This document shows positions 6,754 to 14,714 of a DNA stretch of 32,409 nucleotides, piece by piece. The stretch lies in assembly GCA_017469645.1 (NCBI GenBank), contig JAFUFY010000022.1:1-32409 (forward strand), in the 5' to 3' direction. Both the position numbers and the translations under genes were made by a program. Position 1 is the first letter of the stretch; each line of letters begins with the position of its first letter. The notes under the pieces are model-generated. The model saw nothing but the letters and a program-made list of their open reading frames with translations. It made no database searches and had not been told where the DNA came from. The stretch is from Campylobacter sp. (lineage in GTDB: Bacteria > Campylobacterota > Campylobacteria > Campylobacterales > Campylobacteraceae).

Positions 6754-8434
6754 CGTTTTTGCTAAGATTTAGTGCTATTAGTTCGCTTTCTAAATTTAGC
6801 TCAAATTCGTAAATTTCATCATTTTTTTGATAATAAAGTTTGTTAAATCTCGTATTTATTTTTTCTTTAATCAAAGCATTAATCTTTTTTGCTACATTTT
6901 TATAAAATGATGGATTTTTTTCTTTTTTAAATTGTTCATAAGCATTTTTAGTTGCTTCAAAATCAGTATCAATAGCCTTAAATAGCGCCTTAAAAAACTC
7001 TGATTTTTCTACTTCGCTCGGTTTTACGCTTAAATCATCATTTGATAAAGCTACTTCTTTGTAATATGTAATGGTCGGTAAAAAATTCATAGGTAAAGTT
7101 AAATCTTTAAATGTCAGGAATTTATTAAATATTGTCGGTATGGTTATTGAGTTTTCTATTTGTTCTAACAATTTATAAAATATATCGTATGGTCCTTGAA
7201 CACTAGTAAAATAGTTATCTTCTAATGTTGATTTTAAAGTTTTTATTGCATCATTGATTTTTGTACCTAATTTTAAATTGCTTTTTTTATGATTTTTATT
7301 ATACCAATCTACCAATTCATCAACTTCTTGCAAGGCAGCACTGCCATAGTATCTATTATAAGAATCTTTGACTTTATATTTCTCCATAAAATTTTTACGA
7401 TATTCTGGCAATTTTTGTTTATAATCTTTTTTAATTTCCATAAATATTTTTTTAGTTAAATCTAATAATTCTCTGTAATTATTTATTGCTAAACCAAGAA
7501 ATTTCTTTTTTAAATTTGTATCTATTTCTTGCATTATTTTTAAAATTTCTTTATCATATTCATCATTATAAGATATATTTTCTACCGATTTCAATTTTAA
7601 AATAAACTCATATACTTTTTTTGTTTCATTTTTGATTTCGCTTGTATCGGTAGAATTTGAATTAACAATAGTTTTATCGTTTTCATCTAACCAAAAAGAA
7701 CACTCTAATTTGTCTTGCTGATTTTGGTCATTTTTTTCTTTAATCTTTTCATATTTTGATTTTAAATATTCTCTTAATTCTTTTGCATCGCTAAATTTGT
7801 CATTGAAGTCATCATTATTCAACACAAATTCAAATTTGCATTCAAGTCTTAGTGCGTTTTTATGATTTTTGACTTGGTTTTTTTCTTTATCAAAACCACC
7901 AAAACTCTCTAAAATATTTCCACCCCTAGTAGTGCTACATAGATAAACTTTATTTAAATTTTCGAGTATAAGTCTGATTTCATATCTTCTATTTTCGCTA
8001 TTTACATCCGAATCATAAAGGGCAAAAATTTCAGAATTTTTAAATTCATTATTTAATATTTTTAAAATCTCTAAATCATCTTTGATATTTTTATCTTTTT
8101 TAATTTTGTCAAGGCTACCTTTTGTTAGCCTAATAGCAAAAAGTTTGCCTTTAAATGTTTCTAATTGCGAATGAGATAGAGAAGCGTCGTCAGCTTTTAT
8201 TATTAAATCGGTTTGAAAACTAATTTTTTGTTTTTTAGTATGCTTGTAAAAATTCGGTTTATCATCTGCTATCAATATTTTTATATTTAAAACATTTATC
8301 GCATCAAGTAGATTGCTTTTGCCTATATTATTTTCACCTAAAACCATAAGTAAGCCGTTATCTGGCAAATACAATTTAGCAGGTTCATCGCCTACGCCTA
8401 AATTCCTAAAACTTTCTACGGAAATTTTACGCAT
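6701..8434 (-). CDS. OLD-family ATPase/nuclease, N-terminal part (Walker A and coiled-coil arm), broken by frameshift
   Basis: The 577-aa frame begins with an SMC/RecF-like ATPase lobe: KISVESFRNLG, then Walker A GENNIGKS (33-40). A long lysine-rich helical insertion follows (about 150-450), as in OLD and related class ATPases, and the ABC-type domain resumes in SLNSQSVGFKK, the signature-like region, where the frame is lost and a stop follows three codons later. Walker B and TOPRIM lie in the next frame (5863-6753). Combined length, about 850 aa, is long for an OLD nuclease. Such proteins often act in phage defence. The start ATG at 8434 overlaps the upstream HTH gene by 8 bp. The coding style (few AAATTTG words, many AAA/GAT codons) differs from neighbours and suggests acquisition by transfer. 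Confidence 0.78.
   Translation of the reverse strand: MRKISVESFRNLGVGDEPAKLYLPDNGLLMVLGENNIGKSNLLDAINVLNIKILIADDKPNFYKHTKKQKISFQTDLIIKADDASLSHSQLETFKGKLFAIRLTKGSLDKIKKDKNIKDDLEILKILNNEFKNSEIFALYDSDVNSENRRYEIRLILENLNKVYLCSTTRGGNILESFGGFDKEKNQVKNHKNALRLECKFEFVLNNDDFNDKFSDAKELREYLKSKYEKIKEKNDQNQQDKLECSFWLDENDKTIVNSNSTDTSEIKNETKKVYEFILKLKSVENISYNDEYDKEILKIMQEIDTNLKKKFLGLAINNYRELLDLTKKIFMEIKKDYKQKLPEYRKNFMEKYKVKDSYNRYYGSAALQEVDELVDWYNKNHKKSNLKLGTKINDAIKTLKSTLEDNYFTSVQGPYDIFYKLLEQIENSITIPTIFNKFLTFKDLTLPMNFLPTITYYKEVALSNDDLSVKPSEVEKSEFFKALFKAIDTDFEATKNAYEQFKKEKNPSFYKNVAKKINALIKEKINTRFNKLYYQKNDEIYEFELNLESELIALNLSKNGEAISLNSQSVGFKKVF
6703..6715 (-). other. Frameshift site in the OLD gene (A6 and T6 tracts)
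   Basis: The plus strand has A6 at 6703-6708, C, then T6 at 6710-6715. Loss of one base in either tract would join the two OLD reading frames (...GFKK-FFN... or ...GFKK-VFN...). Could be a true mutation, slippage-controlled, or a sequencing error. Confidence 0.7.
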
Positions 8435-8909
8435 TTTTTTCTCCTTTAAAATTTAATTTTAAACCTAATTCTAAGTAAAATTTTCTTAATGGCTCTATTT
8501 TTTCTATATCATTTTTGCTTAGAGTTCTTTTTTTGGAACAAATTTTTTCGCATTCCAACAAATACTCCAAAATAGGATCAAAAATATCACTTTTTGATAT
8601 TTTATCTATAAAATCAATTTTCACTTTGTTTTCCTTTTTTAATAGTTTTCCAATATGTGCCACTCTGTCTTTTGGAGCTTCTACTAAAATAGTGTTATTT
8701 AAAACAAAAGCCATTGCTTCTATTTTTGTTATATTTTCGTTATTGCACACTAAATCAAAAAATTTAAGAATTTTTCCGTCAATATTATCTTTTTGACCGA
8801 TTTCATATAAATTTATAAATTTGTATAAAGTTGGACGAGAAATTTTTAAAAATTCAGCCAAATCTATAAGATGAAATCCTATATTTTTTAATCTTTCACT
8901 TAATAACAT
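8427..8909 (-). CDS. HTH DNA-binding protein upstream of the OLD nuclease
   Basis: A 160-aa protein with an N-terminal helix-turn-helix at about 15-35 (LAEFLKISRPTLYKFI), followed by a helical, lysine-rich region of unknown fold. The frame is open from a TTG at 8924, but the ATG at 8909 has AGGAT six bases upstream and leaves a 20-nt leader after the consensus promoter, so I chose it. The gene overlaps the OLD gene by 8 bp. It probably represses its own promoter through the palindromes at 8944-8991 and so controls the nuclease. I do not recognise the C-terminal domain. Confidence 0.75.
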   Translation of the reverse strand: MLLSERLKNIGFHLIDLAEFLKISRPTLYKFINLYEIGQKDNIDGKILKFFDLVCNNENITKIEAMAFVLNNTILVEAPKDRVAHIGKLLKKENKVKIDFIDKISKSDIFDPILEYLLECEKICSKKRTLSKNDIEKIEPLRKFYLELGLKLNFKGEKNA

Positions 8910-8935
8910 ATTTAATCCTATCAAAAATTATGTGA

Positions 8936-8964
8936 ATTATAATTAATTTTACATTTTTTGTCAA
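8936..8964 (-). promoter_or_regulatory. Perfect consensus sigma70 promoter of the HTH-OLD operon
   Basis: On the minus strand TTGACA (8964-8959) and TATAAT (8941-8936) are separated by exactly 17 bp. No other promoter in the window has a consensus -35. Predicted start near 8929, about 20 nt before the ATG at 8909. Confidence 0.85.
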
Positions 8965-8991
8965 GTAAATTTTACATATTTTGTAAAATTT
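8944..8991. promoter_or_regulatory. Two operator-like palindromes over the HTH-OLD promoter
   Basis: AAATTTTAC (8967-8975), 7-bp spacer, GTAAAATTT (8983-8991) is a perfect palindrome. A degenerate copy, AATTTTAC-N7-GTCAAG, lies at 8945-8965 with the same spacer and covers the -35. This is typical of an autorepressor with cooperative sites; the HTH protein is the obvious candidate. The remaining 8992-9080 is AT-rich and holds no gene. Confidence 0.7.
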
Positions 8992-9080
8992 AGAGTTTTC
9001 TATTTATTATGATTTTTCTATTTTTTATAAATTTATTATCAAAATATTTAACCAAAAGCTATGTAGAAAATTTAAGAAAT

Positions 9081-9755
9081 TCACTTCAACTTCTCAAACA
9101 AATTTATCGCAAATTCATCGAATTTTTTACCTTTTAAATGTGCTTTGCAAAACTCAACTATCAGTCCATGAAATAGTGCAAATGCGCCGTTTTCGTCGTT
9201 TGAAAAATTCTCATAGCGAGAATTTGCTAGTTCAAAAACTTCACCAAAATTTAGGCTTTCCAACCACTCTTTGCACTCGTCATAACACTCAAATTCATAG
9301 TTGAAATACCCTAAAATTCGAAGCGTATAGCTATCGACGACCATTACGGGTTTTTCACACGCATAGCATAAAATATCATCGCAAGTTTCTGCACCTATGC
9401 CTTTTTGGCGTATCAGCCACTCTCTACTAACACCAAATTTAAAGCTCTCAAAGTCGCCAAATTCATCTAAAATCGCCTTGCAAAGCGAATTTAAGCGTTT
9501 TGCTTTTTGGTTATAAAATCCGCTTGATTTGATAATTTCTGCCAAATTTGCAACTTCTAAATTTGCGATTTTTTGCAAATCCAAAAGCCCAAATTTCCTT
9601 AAATTTTCAAGTGCGAGTTCGGCATTTTTCCAGTTTGTATTTTGGATCAAAATCGCTCCGACGACGACTTCAAATTCGCCAAAACCTTTCCACCAGCGAA
9701 AATCGCTAAATTCGGTGCAATCAAAAAGTGCCCCAAAAAGCTCGGTGCTAGTCAT
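9081..9755 (-). CDS. HhH-GPD DNA glycosylase, MagIII-like (3-methyladenine)
   Basis: A 224-aa endonuclease III superfamily protein. The motifs GAILIQNTNWKN, SSGFYNQKAKRL, a helix-hairpin-helix with KGIGAET (119-125) and the catalytic Asp142 in VVDSYT are all present. No C-terminal Cys4 iron-sulphur motif exists, and the NTNWKN and CYACEKPVMVVD segments resemble Helicobacter MagIII, which excises 3-methyladenine. So a monofunctional alkyl-base glycosylase is more likely than Nth. The ATG at 9755 overlaps the stop of the upstream DUF815 gene in TGATG, arguing for that start over the GTG at 9758. Confidence 0.82.
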   Translation of the reverse strand: MTSTELFGALFDCTEFSDFRWWKGFGEFEVVVGAILIQNTNWKNAELALENLRKFGLLDLQKIANLEVANLAEIIKSSGFYNQKAKRLNSLCKAILDEFGDFESFKFGVSREWLIRQKGIGAETCDDILCYACEKPVMVVDSYTLRILGYFNYEFECYDECKEWLESLNFGEVFELANSRYENFSNDENGAFALFHGLIVEFCKAHLKGKKFDEFAINLFEKLK

Positions 9756-10531
9756 CACAAAAACTCGCTTTTATAAGCTAGATAAAACTGCTTAGCGACT
9801 CGACCACTTCTACTTGCACGAAGCATAGAAAACTGCTTTGCGCTCTCGTGCAGGGCAGTCCGATCGCCTTTAAATTCGCTAAAATAATTATCCACAATTT
9901 GCAAATAATCATCAAAATTGCCCTGATAAAAACTAAGTTGAAGCCCGAAGCGATCGCTTAGCGAAATTCGCTCATTTACGGCATCGCCGTAGTGAATTTC
10001 ATCTTGTGTGATACTTACTTCTTGGTTGTCTTTGACATACTCGCTTAGTAGATGACGGCGGTTTGAAGTGGCATACATAAGCGCGTTTGTAGGGGCTTTT
10101 TCTAGGCTTCCTTCTAGCATTGGTTTTAGGTATTTGTAGCTGTCATCGCCGTTTTCGAAGCTCAAATCATCGCAAAAAATGATAAATTTAAACGGAATTT
10201 TGCGAATTTCGTCAAGTATATCGACCAAAAATTGCAAATCGCCTTTTGAAATCTCAATCACACGCAGATTTTTATCAAAAAATTCGGTAAATACGGCTTT
10301 GCAAAGACTAGATTTACCACAACCTCTCTCGCCCCACAAAAGTGCGTGATTTCCGCCTTTATCAGCCAAAAAATTCTCAGTGTTTTTCAAAAGTGCGTTT
10401 TTTTGAAAATCAATGCCAACGAGTGAATTTAGAGCTACAAAATCAATGTCGCTAATGGCTTTTAGCAAATTTGAATTCGAGCGAAATGCCGCTGCTTTGG
10501 TATTTTCCCAATCGATTTTTAAATTTAACAT
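9755..10531 (-). CDS. DUF815 family AAA+ ATPase
   Basis: Walker A GERGCGKSS (67-75), Walker B FIIFCDDLSFE (Asp121/Asp122), a sensor-1 type ATSNRRHL and an arginine-rich C-terminal RASRSGRVAKQF are the hallmarks of DUF815, an AAA+ family of unknown function related to DnaA/DnaC-like loaders. The frame extends upstream to 10579, but the -10 box at 10561-10569 lies inside that extension; the ATG at 10531 follows AAAGGC and is the likely start (258 aa). It is coupled by TGATG to the glycosylase gene, suggesting a shared operon, though a functional link to base repair is only inference. Confidence 0.85.
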   Translation of the reverse strand: MLNLKIDWENTKAAAFRSNSNLLKAISDIDFVALNSLVGIDFQKNALLKNTENFLADKGGNHALLWGERGCGKSSLCKAVFTEFFDKNLRVIEISKGDLQFLVDILDEIRKIPFKFIIFCDDLSFENGDDSYKYLKPMLEGSLEKAPTNALMYATSNRRHLLSEYVKDNQEVSITQDEIHYGDAVNERISLSDRFGLQLSFYQGNFDDYLQIVDNYFSEFKGDRTALHESAKQFSMLRASRSGRVAKQFYLAYKSEFL

Positions 10532-10560
10532 TTTTTGCCTTTTTTGTTTTAAATTTACGC

Positions 10561-10569
10561 ATTTTAGCA
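10561..10569 (-). promoter_or_regulatory. -10 box TGCTAAAAT of the DUF815-glycosylase operon
   Basis: TATAATGCTAAAATGCG on the minus strand, 30 bp before the chosen ATG. Matches the TGCTAAAAT boxes at 599, 27160 and 31372. Confidence 0.6.
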
Positions 10570-10641
10570 TTATAATCATAAATTTTTAAAATTTACGAAT
10601 TTTTGAGATAAGAAATTGAACTATATCGTAAATTTAACTTT

Positions 10642-10684
10642 TGGCGATTGCTTCGACGGCTACGCCGTCTCGCAATGACAATGG
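10642..10684 (-). repeat. Hairpin repeat copy 3 (GCAATCGCCA type)
   Basis: Plus strand reads TGGCGATTGCTTC, inner stem GACGGC-TAC-GCCGTC, TCGCAATGACAATGG. Same orientation as copy 4. Confidence 0.88.
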
Positions 10685-10703
10685 AAACAAAATTTAAATT
10701 CTC

Positions 10704-10741
10704 TGGATTGCTTCGACGGCTACGCCGTCTCGCAATGACAG
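10704..10741 (-). repeat. Hairpin repeat copy 4 (GCAATCCAG type)
   Basis: The core is identical to copy 3, from GATTGCTTC through GCAATGACA, exactly 60 bp further on, but with a CTGGATTGC end instead of TGGCGATTGC. The two form a direct tandem pair of the two subtypes. Confidence 0.88.
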
Positions 10742-10806
10742 ATTAAGTAAATTCACAAAATAATTCAACTTGCAACAAATATTCAAGACAGAGTGTATAT
10801 AGTAAT

Positions 10807-10878
10807 TGTTTAAATTTTCGCATTTCAAGCATAGCTACCTTTGTCGGTAGTGAGCGACGAAATGCGAAAATTTAAACA
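10807..10878 (-). repeat. Large stem-loop directly after mfd
   Basis: Perfect 20-bp arms 10807-10826 and 10859-10878 (each includes TTTTCGCATTTC or its complement) enclose a second 5-bp stem, CTACC (10835-10839) with GGTAG (10846-10850). It begins 7 bp after the mfd stop codon. No U-tract follows on the minus strand, so it is a processing or stability element, or a factor-dependent end, rather than a classical terminator. A tail AAGTTGAATTATTTT follows at 10772-10758 on the minus strand, also found after the element at 28408-28527. Confidence 0.75.
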
Positions 10879-10884
10879 TTTAAT

Positions 10885-13839
10885 CTAGCCGATATGGGGA
10901 ATTTTTCTTAAATAAACCAAAATCTCATCTAAAACATCATCATCATCGCGCGTTTTCGCCTTTAAGCGAATTTTCTCGCCGTTACTTTGCGTGATTAAAA
11001 TATTTTCGTCCATACTTGAAATCGCCTTTATACCGCAGTTTTGAGCTAAAACTTTAATCACCATCAAATCTATAAATTGTTTAGTATAAATATCAGCCCT
11101 ACCAAATCTATCTTCAATCTCGCCAAAAATTTCATACACACCAGCCGTATCTTCGCACTTGCTAAGACGACGATAAATGTCAAGGCGAAGCCTATCGTGC
11201 GGGATAAAATCCGAATTTAAAAAAGCATTTACCGAAATTTTAAGCTCAACTTCACTAGCCACATTTTTTTGGTTCATTAGTTTATTTATCTCATCTTCTA
11301 GCATTTTTAGATACAAGCTATACCCAATAGCTTCGATATGTCCGCTTTGCGCTTCCCCTACTAGGTTTCCGCCACCCCTGATTTCAAGGTCGTGGTAGGC
11401 TAGAACCGAACCGCTTCCTAAAAATGAGTTGCTCTCTAATGCCACAAGGCGTTTAAGAGCGTCCGAGCTAAGCTCAGATTTATCATCAATCAAAAAGTAG
11501 CAAAAGCCCTGCTTGTCGCTTCGTCCGACCCTGCCGCGAAGCTGGTGCAAGTCGGCAATGCCAAATTTATTCGCACTTTCGATGATAATCGTATTAACGC
11601 TTGGCATGTGAATTCCGCTTTCTACGATACTGGTGCAAAGCATTAAATCATATTTTTTATCCATAAATTTAAGAATTTCATCTTCGGTCGTTTTAGCGTC
11701 AATCTTTGAATGAAGCACCAAAATTCGTAAATTCGGCAGAATTTTTAAAAGCTCTTTTTTTGTTTTTTCAATCGTTGCTATGTGATTATGCACGAAAAAG
11801 ACCTGACCGCCACGACGAAGCTCCCTTAAAATCGCTTCTTTGATAATTTTTTCGTCATATTCTTTAACAAGAGTTCTAACATCAACCCTATCAAGCGGTG
11901 GCGTAAGAAGTGTGCTATAAGTTTTAATCTTACTTAAAGCCATATTTAGGCTTCTAGGAATCGGGGTTGCTGACATTGATAAAAGGTGCGAATTTAGCGA
12001 TTTTTCTTTTAATTTTTCTTTTTGTTTAACGCCAAATTTATGCTCTTCGTCGATGATAATAAGTCCTAAATTTGCAGGATTTACATTTAAAAGCGAGTGC
12101 GTTCCTACGCAAACTAAGGCTTCGTTTTTCTCAAATTTACGCAAAATTTCACTTTTTTGTTTTGTGGTTGTTAAGCGATCAAGTTTAAAAACAGGAATAT
12201 CAAATTCTTTAAATCTAGCACTTAGTGTCGCGTAGTGTTGCGAACTAAGCAAAGTCGTCGGCACGAAAAATAACGCAGAATAGCCACTTTTAATGGTAGC
12301 AAAAATGGCGTTCATGGCAACTTCTGTTTTGCCAAAACCAACATCGCCACTAAGCAGTCTATCCATAACCTTGCCACTTTTTAAATCGGCAAAAATCTCG
12401 CTAACGGCTTTTTCTTGGTCTTTTGTGTATTCAAAACCACTTTTGGCAATAAAATTTGCGTAATTTTCATCACTATTTTTGATAACTACGCCCTTAACTA
12501 GCTCGCGCCGGGCCGCCATTTGGATAATTTTTGAAGCGATTACAAAAAGTTTTTCACGCACTTTTTCTTTGATTTTGGCAAAACTTGCCTTGCCAAGCCT
12601 ATCTACACTTATAATGCCACCACTGGCGATATAGCGGTCTATCTTATCTAAATGCTCCACAGGAAGCAAAAGTTTGTCGTCATTTTGATAAATAATGCTT
12701 ACAAACTCCCTACTTCGCCCTAGCACGGTGATTAGTTCAAGTCCTGCAAATTTGCCAATACCATAGTCTTCATGCACGACAAAATCGCCGATATTAAGCT
12801 CATCGATGATCAAATTTGATTTGCGAATTCGCTTTTTAGCACCCTGTTTGTTTAGTGAAATGATGATTTCATCAGGCGAGATTAAATTTAGTATATACTC
12901 AGCGTTTATAATCTCGATATTTTCATATTTTTTGATTTCGAAAGGCTCTAAAAGTGCTTGATTTCGTGCGATTAGTTTGATTTTTGTATTTTTGTGAAAT
13001 TCAAAAAATTCATTGCTTGGCGTAATGCTTAAATTTTTGTATTTTTTAGCTTCGGGTAGTATCGCTAAGCTTTTTAAAAAATCTAAATTTCGCTCGGTAA
13101 AAATCTCGTTTTCATCAAATTTGCGAGTTAAAATACACTCGAAAAGTTCGAAATAATCGATAAATCCGTCAATAAACCAAAAGCCGAGTGAATTTAAATC
13201 ATTTATTAGATTATCGCTTTTAAAATTTGCGATTTTCTCGCCGACTTTTTCAAATTCGCTCCCGTTTAAATTCGCCAAAAACGGCGTTATTTCGATACTT
13301 TCTAACTCATCTTTTTCGCTTTTTTGAGTTAGCGGATCAAAGCACCTAATGCTTTCAACCAAATTATCATCGAGCAAAATTCTCACGCCGAATTCCGAAT
13401 TTAAAGGAAAAATATCGATGATTTCGCCACGAAAACTTGCTTCGCCTTTTGTGCTAGTAATCTCAACGATACTATAACCAAGCCGTAAAATCTCATCTTG
13501 CACTGCATTTAGCTCGATTTCATCGCCAAATTTTATGCTAAATGATTTTAAATGCTGTGCGCTTGGAAGCTTGTTTAAAAGCGTTCTAATGGGCGAAATG
13601 ATGATTTTTTTATCGCTTTTATCTTTGTAAAAGTTAGATAAAACGCTGCTAATTTGAACCAACTCGTCATAAAAACTTCGCAAATCATCGCCAAAATTTG
13701 CACGAAAATCAGGCAAAATATAGGTGTTAAAGCCTAAAAATTTGGTAACTTCTCCACATAAAAAGGCTTCTTTGTCATCATCGCAAACCAAAATTTGTTT
13801 GGAATTTAAACTAAAATATTCAAAAACTTTATCTTGCAT
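10885..13839 (-). CDS. mfd: Transcription-repair coupling factor Mfd
   Basis: Mfd removes RNA polymerase stalled at DNA lesions and recruits UvrA. The 984-aa protein shows a UvrB-like N-terminal region (RGEIIDIFPLNSE), the RNA polymerase-interacting CarD-like domain (IGDFVVHEDYGIGKFAGL, about 350-400), then the RecG-like translocase: Walker A LSGDVGFGKTE, DEEH box IIIDEEHKFGVKQKE, SATPIPRSLNMA, and motif VI HQLRGRVGRSDKQG, and the TRCF C-terminal domain. Shorter than E. coli Mfd (1148 aa), mostly at the N-terminus, as usual in this phylum. The start ATG overlaps the M23 peptidase stop in TAATG. It is the last gene of the yajC-mfd run. Confidence 0.97.
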   Translation of the reverse strand: MQDKVFEYFSLNSKQILVCDDDKEAFLCGEVTKFLGFNTYILPDFRANFGDDLRSFYDELVQISSVLSNFYKDKSDKKIIISPIRTLLNKLPSAQHLKSFSIKFGDEIELNAVQDEILRLGYSIVEITSTKGEASFRGEIIDIFPLNSEFGVRILLDDNLVESIRCFDPLTQKSEKDELESIEITPFLANLNGSEFEKVGEKIANFKSDNLINDLNSLGFWFIDGFIDYFELFECILTRKFDENEIFTERNLDFLKSLAILPEAKKYKNLSITPSNEFFEFHKNTKIKLIARNQALLEPFEIKKYENIEIINAEYILNLISPDEIIISLNKQGAKKRIRKSNLIIDELNIGDFVVHEDYGIGKFAGLELITVLGRSREFVSIIYQNDDKLLLPVEHLDKIDRYIASGGIISVDRLGKASFAKIKEKVREKLFVIASKIIQMAARRELVKGVVIKNSDENYANFIAKSGFEYTKDQEKAVSEIFADLKSGKVMDRLLSGDVGFGKTEVAMNAIFATIKSGYSALFFVPTTLLSSQHYATLSARFKEFDIPVFKLDRLTTTKQKSEILRKFEKNEALVCVGTHSLLNVNPANLGLIIIDEEHKFGVKQKEKLKEKSLNSHLLSMSATPIPRSLNMALSKIKTYSTLLTPPLDRVDVRTLVKEYDEKIIKEAILRELRRGGQVFFVHNHIATIEKTKKELLKILPNLRILVLHSKIDAKTTEDEILKFMDKKYDLMLCTSIVESGIHMPSVNTIIIESANKFGIADLHQLRGRVGRSDKQGFCYFLIDDKSELSSDALKRLVALESNSFLGSGSVLAYHDLEIRGGGNLVGEAQSGHIEAIGYSLYLKMLEDEINKLMNQKNVASEVELKISVNAFLNSDFIPHDRLRLDIYRRLSKCEDTAGVYEIFGEIEDRFGRADIYTKQFIDLMVIKVLAQNCGIKAISSMDENILITQSNGEKIRLKAKTRDDDDVLDEILVYLRKIPHIG

Positions 13840-14714
13840 TATCTGCCTATTTTAGCCGTTGCGTTGGCTAGTTCTTGCCACGAGACGGTCGGTTCAAGAG
13901 ATGAGATTGTGCTAAAATTATTTTTATTCCACGCCATAAAATTTGCAGGATTTACCGTGCGCCCTAAAAATCTTACTTCATAGTGCAAATGCGGTCCCGT
14001 GCTATAACCTGTATTTCCGCTAAAACCGATAATCTCGCCCTTTCTGACCCATTTTCCAGCACTTACAACGCTTTGAGCGTATAAATGCCCATAATAGGTC
14101 TTAAAGCCGTAGTTGTGCGAAATAATAACCAAATGTCCATATCCCGTGCCTGAATTTCCTGCAAATTCGACAAATCCATCGGCGGTTGCGTAAATTTCAG
14201 TCCCCACACTAGCCCTTAAATCAATGCCGTGGTGCATTTTTTCGGTTTTGCTGATTGGGTGAATTCTATTTCCGTATTGGCTTGTAACACCTTTATATTT
14301 TATCGGAAGCCCGTTAGGAACGGCACTTAAAATAAAATCGATTTGATTTGTGGCTATATTTAAATTTGCTGTTTTTTTAGCTGCAAGTTCGTTTTTGGCT
14401 TCGTTTAAAGCCGCCATAATCTGCAAATTTGCTATTTTTTCATTATTTTCATCAAGCGATTTTATGATTTCACTACCTTCGCTTTGAAGTTTTAAATTTT
14501 GTGCTGAAAGCTCAGTATTTTGGGCAAACAAAGTTTTTGCTAGTTCTGAAAGTTCTTTGTTTTTTGAATATAAATTAAAAATCGCATAGATTAAAATTAT
14601 CAAAAAAAAGACAAAAAAAGCAATCAAAATTTTAATCTGAAAGCCGAAATTTTCGGAAAAACTATAAGTTTTTTTGCCGCCTACTCCGCTAAAAGTTATC
14701 TTTGTTTTTTTCAA
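13839..14714 (-). CDS. M23 peptidoglycan metallopeptidase, membrane-anchored
   Basis: A 291-aa protein with an N-terminal TM helix (about 27-48), a periplasmic coiled coil (about 50-115) and a C-terminal lysostaphin-type M23 domain. Zinc ligands are visible: HHGID (His161, Asp165) and HLH (His242, His244), with His210 as the third motif. It probably cuts peptide cross-links in peptidoglycan; relatives in Campylobacter and Helicobacter (Csd/Pgp type) set helical cell shape. The start is TTG, overlapping the folC stop as TTGA. Lies between folC and mfd, the order I recall in C. jejuni. Confidence 0.92.
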   Translation of the reverse strand: MKKTKITFSGVGGKKTYSFSENFGFQIKILIAFFVFFLIILIYAIFNLYSKNKELSELAKTLFAQNTELSAQNLKLQSEGSEIIKSLDENNEKIANLQIMAALNEAKNELAAKKTANLNIATNQIDFILSAVPNGLPIKYKGVTSQYGNRIHPISKTEKMHHGIDLRASVGTEIYATADGFVEFAGNSGTGYGHLVIISHNYGFKTYYGHLYAQSVVSAGKWVRKGEIIGFSGNTGYSTGPHLHYEVRFLGRTVNPANFMAWNKNNFSTISSLEPTVSWQELANATAKIGR

